Part shown: one piece after another, positions 18,290 through 20,000 of the stretch
Position numbering within the stretch: the first letter of the stretch is position 1
Layout: each line of letters opens with the position of its first letter
Source: Actinidia chinensis
Lineage: Eukaryota; Streptophyta; Magnoliopsida; Ericales; Actinidiaceae
Direction of reading: 5' to 3'
Length of the DNA: 20,000 nucleotides
NCBI GenBank assembly: GCA_009663005.1
Contig: CM018903.1
Coordinates: 17,960,169-17,980,168, forward strand
The notes under the pieces: generated by a model
What the model was told of the DNA's origin: nothing
The model's database searches: none
Seen by the model: only the letters and a program-made list of their open reading frames with translations
Made by a program: the position numbers and the translations under genes

Positions 18290-19070
18290 TAATAAAGTCT
18301 AGATTGTGTTTGTAACCTTTGTCTTGTAGAGACGATGTTCTTCATGAGTTTCATCATTCCGACTTGCCGTTCATCTTGGAGGGACAAAGATTTGTATCAT
18401 GATTGTGCGCCAATTTTGGTGGAGACGAATAAAGAAGATGTTTGCTATCGCGAGGTGTTTGACTTGTCAGCAAGTGATGAAAGTCGAACACCAGAAGCCA
18501 GTAGGTTGCTACAACCATACCAGTGGCAAGAGTAGAAATGGGAGCACATCACTATGGACTTTGTTACGGGTTGCCTAGATCATGAGAGGGCATGATGCTG
18601 TTTGAGGCAAGTGGGATCGGTTTGACAAAATTCGCACATTTTCTTCCTATTAGTTTGTCAACTCGGCAGAGGATCTTGGTGTTCTTTTAGTTCGAGAGAT
18701 CGTAGGAATTCATGGGGTTCTGGTATTATGTTTCGGATAGGATCCGCGTTTACATCGCTCTTTGGAAAGGGGAGTACAATCTGCACATATAGGATCAGAT
18801 TTGAGGCTTAGCACGGAGTTTCAGAATAAGACGGACGGAACACCAGTCTGGCGTACGATCAGATTTGGAGGACATGCTTCGAGCATGCGTACTTGATTTT
18901 GGGGGGGGGGGGGGATCATGGGGAGGATCATCTACATTTGGTTAGAGTTTGCATTATAACAATAGTTATAAGCGAGTATCGGTATGGACCTTTGAGGCAA
19001 TTACGGGAAGGACCATGGAGTCACCTGTGTATGGACCGACGTTGGAGAGCAGTAGAGTACTTGCAAAGTC
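18290..19070 (+). pseudogene. Gypsy integrase remnant
   Basis: A histidine pair of the HHCC finger (~18335-18350) and CLTCQQV (18452-18472) supply the zinc-binding region. A WEHI-like stretch with TMDFVTGL holds the first catalytic aspartate (codon 18557-18559). DR...KFAHFLPI-like (~18615-18650) and a VSDR trace (~18730) mark the core. A 13-base G run at 18901-18913 interrupts the frame. The C-terminal part of the core lies around 18940-19060. Dead by frameshifts. Confidence 0.85.
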
Positions 19071-19179
19071 ATAATGGGTTCGTGATACGACCGAGAGAGA
19101 AGAGAAGGTAGTATTGATTAGAAAACGTTTACTCACGGCATAAAGTCGTCAAAAGAGTTATGCCGGACGGAGGAAGAAC

Positions 19180-19635
19180 GTCATTGGAATTTGCCATTGG
19201 GGATCAAGTTCTTGAGGGTTTTACCTAAAGAGGGGTTTGATGCACTTCGGGCCATAGCGGAGAAAGCTATCACCAGATAATTGGACCGTTGAGATTCTTG
19301 ATCGATTGGGGCCATGGCATACAGTCTGCATTGCCACCGAGGTTGGCCAATGTGCACAATGGGGTTCCATGTTCCATGTTGCGGAAATATGAGCCCGCTC
19401 CTTCCCACGTTTGGATTGGGGGGAGATCCTTGACGTCAATGGGATGTACGTATGAGGAGCGAACGATTCGTGTGTTGGACACGAAGGGATCCAAGTTTGA
19501 GGGAAGACTATTCCATTGGTGAAGCGTTCTGTGGACTTCATCATGGCATAGAGGGAAGCTACCATGGGAACGTGGAATCAGAGGTGCGCGCGCCAAAAAT
19601 ATACGATCTTTTTGACAAATGGGTACGTTATCTCT
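19180..19635 (+). pseudogene. Integrase C-terminus and chromodomain remnant
   Basis: A GDQVFLRVLPKRG-type stretch (~19201-19240) corresponds to the integrase C-terminal domain, followed by a KLSP trace (~19264). MLRKYEPAPSHV (~19378-19413), then CTYEERTIRVLDTK (19446-19487), a KTIPLVK trace (~19505-19525), and a tail with VESEVRAPKIYDLF (~19573-19615) match the order seen in Tekay/Del chromoviruses, where the chromodomain targets integration to heterochromatin. Frames shift at least twice. Confidence 0.8.
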
Positions 19636-19657
19636 AATTTCGAGGCGAATTTTCTTA

Positions 19658-19669
19658 AGTGGGGGAGGT
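19658..19669 (+). promoter_or_regulatory. Gypsy polypurine tract
   Basis: aagtgggggaggt directly precedes the 3' LTR start TGTAAGG at 19670, the usual plus-strand priming site in Tekay-type elements. Confidence 0.85.
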
Positions 19670-20000
19670 TGTAAGGTTTAATTTTTTATATTTCATAAAT
19701 TTTAGACTTGCTTTGTGATGAGTTTAAATTGAACGAATTCATGACTTGTGGGGATTAAATTAAAAGGACATTTAAATTGAGATGATATAATGTAATTAGA
19801 GTTGGAAGGGTTGAAGTGGATTTTTATAAAAATATTGAATTGATTTCCTTCGGCCGAAAGAAGAGCGCCGAAAGGATGCATAAAAAAATAAATAAATAAA
19901 TAAAATATAATAAAATAATACAAATAGAAAATAATAATATAATTATAAATATACTTTATAAAATTCTATAAATAGGGGAGGAAGTAAAGCTCGGTATGAA
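19670..20000 (+). repeat. Gypsy 3' LTR (first ~331 bases; continues beyond window)
   Basis: Colinear with 13066-13405: TGTAAGGTTTA start, AAATTGAGATGATATAATG block, TTCGGCCGAA palindrome (19849-19858) and TATAAATA (19967-19974). It differs from the 5' LTR by many short indels. Confidence 0.9.

Larger units (their letters stand above)
13066..20000 (+). mobile_element. Tekay/Del-type Ty3/gypsy chromovirus, decayed, 3' end beyond window
   Basis: The 5' LTR (13066-15001) is followed by a degenerate primer site, gag-protease-RT-RNase H-integrase-chromodomain in gypsy order, a polypurine tract and the start of a second LTR at 19670. The internal region is about 4.67 kb. A C-terminal chromodomain-like segment, LTR ends TGTAA...GGGGCGTGACA and an iMet-type primer site fit the Tekay (Del) chromovirus clade. 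All reading frames are broken by many stops and indels. The two LTR starts also differ by many small indels, so the insertion is old. The outer target duplication cannot be checked because the element leaves the window. Confidence 0.9.

Noticed and set aside
19221..19596. Overlapping minus-strand open frames of 108-114 residues
   Set aside because: They are antisense to the integrase C-terminus and chromodomain remnant; two overlapping frames on the same strand argue for chance.
1..20000. CRISPR arrays, tRNA or rRNA genes, bacterial operons
   Set aside because: No regularly spaced short repeats with unique spacers, no tRNA-like fold with promoter boxes that I could see, and no Shine-Dalgarno-led gene clusters. 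The content is plant repeat DNA.

Overview
The window looks like repeat-rich nuclear DNA of a flowering plant, most likely a eudicot. It is AT-rich and packed with nested, decayed plant transposable elements: Ty1/copia, a Ty3/gypsy chromovirus of Tekay/Del type, solo LTRs, a Mutator-like element and MITE-like inverted repeats. I find no intact protein-coding gene, no tRNA or rRNA, no CRISPR array and no bacterial-type signals. The only host-gene-derived sequence I recognise is a frameshifted copy of a small plant gene captured inside a Mutator-like element.

Layout. 1-340: possible decayed gypsy LTR tail. 603-1432: a Pack-MULE, in which ~85-bp terminal inverted repeats enclose a GC-rich captured gene at 770-1326. 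1859-6418: a complete Ty1/copia element. It has short LTRs, a perfect 5-bp target duplication (TCGCA), an initiator-Met-tRNA primer site, a C-rich CAGCC leader, decayed gag-INT-RT-RNaseH, and a polypurine tract. 7286-8038: a ~750-bp inverted-repeat element with a microsatellite, flanked by imperfect 33-bp direct repeats. 8249-12495: a minus-strand solo LTR of Tekay type, split by a second, plus-strand solo LTR at 9451-11524. 12496-13065: unassigned spacer. 13066 to beyond 20000: a plus-strand Tekay-type gypsy element with a ~1.94-kb LTR, decayed gag-PR-RT-RH-IN-chromodomain, a polypurine tract, and the start of the 3' LTR, which runs off the window.

The locus records successive insertions. 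The minus solo LTR landed in older sequence and was itself hit by another LTR element, which then collapsed to a solo LTR. A full-length relative of the minus LTR inserted 570 bp away in the opposite orientation, leaving a very long inverted repeat (8249-9060 against 14190-15001).

Most notable points: the Pack-MULE gene capture; a copia element whose two LTRs are still very similar although its coding region is wrecked, which suggests it moved as a non-autonomous passenger; and regular arrays of short TCGA-centred palindromes inside two different LTR families. I found no convincing previously undescribed biological system. Calls come from reading motifs by eye; no alignment or database search was run.
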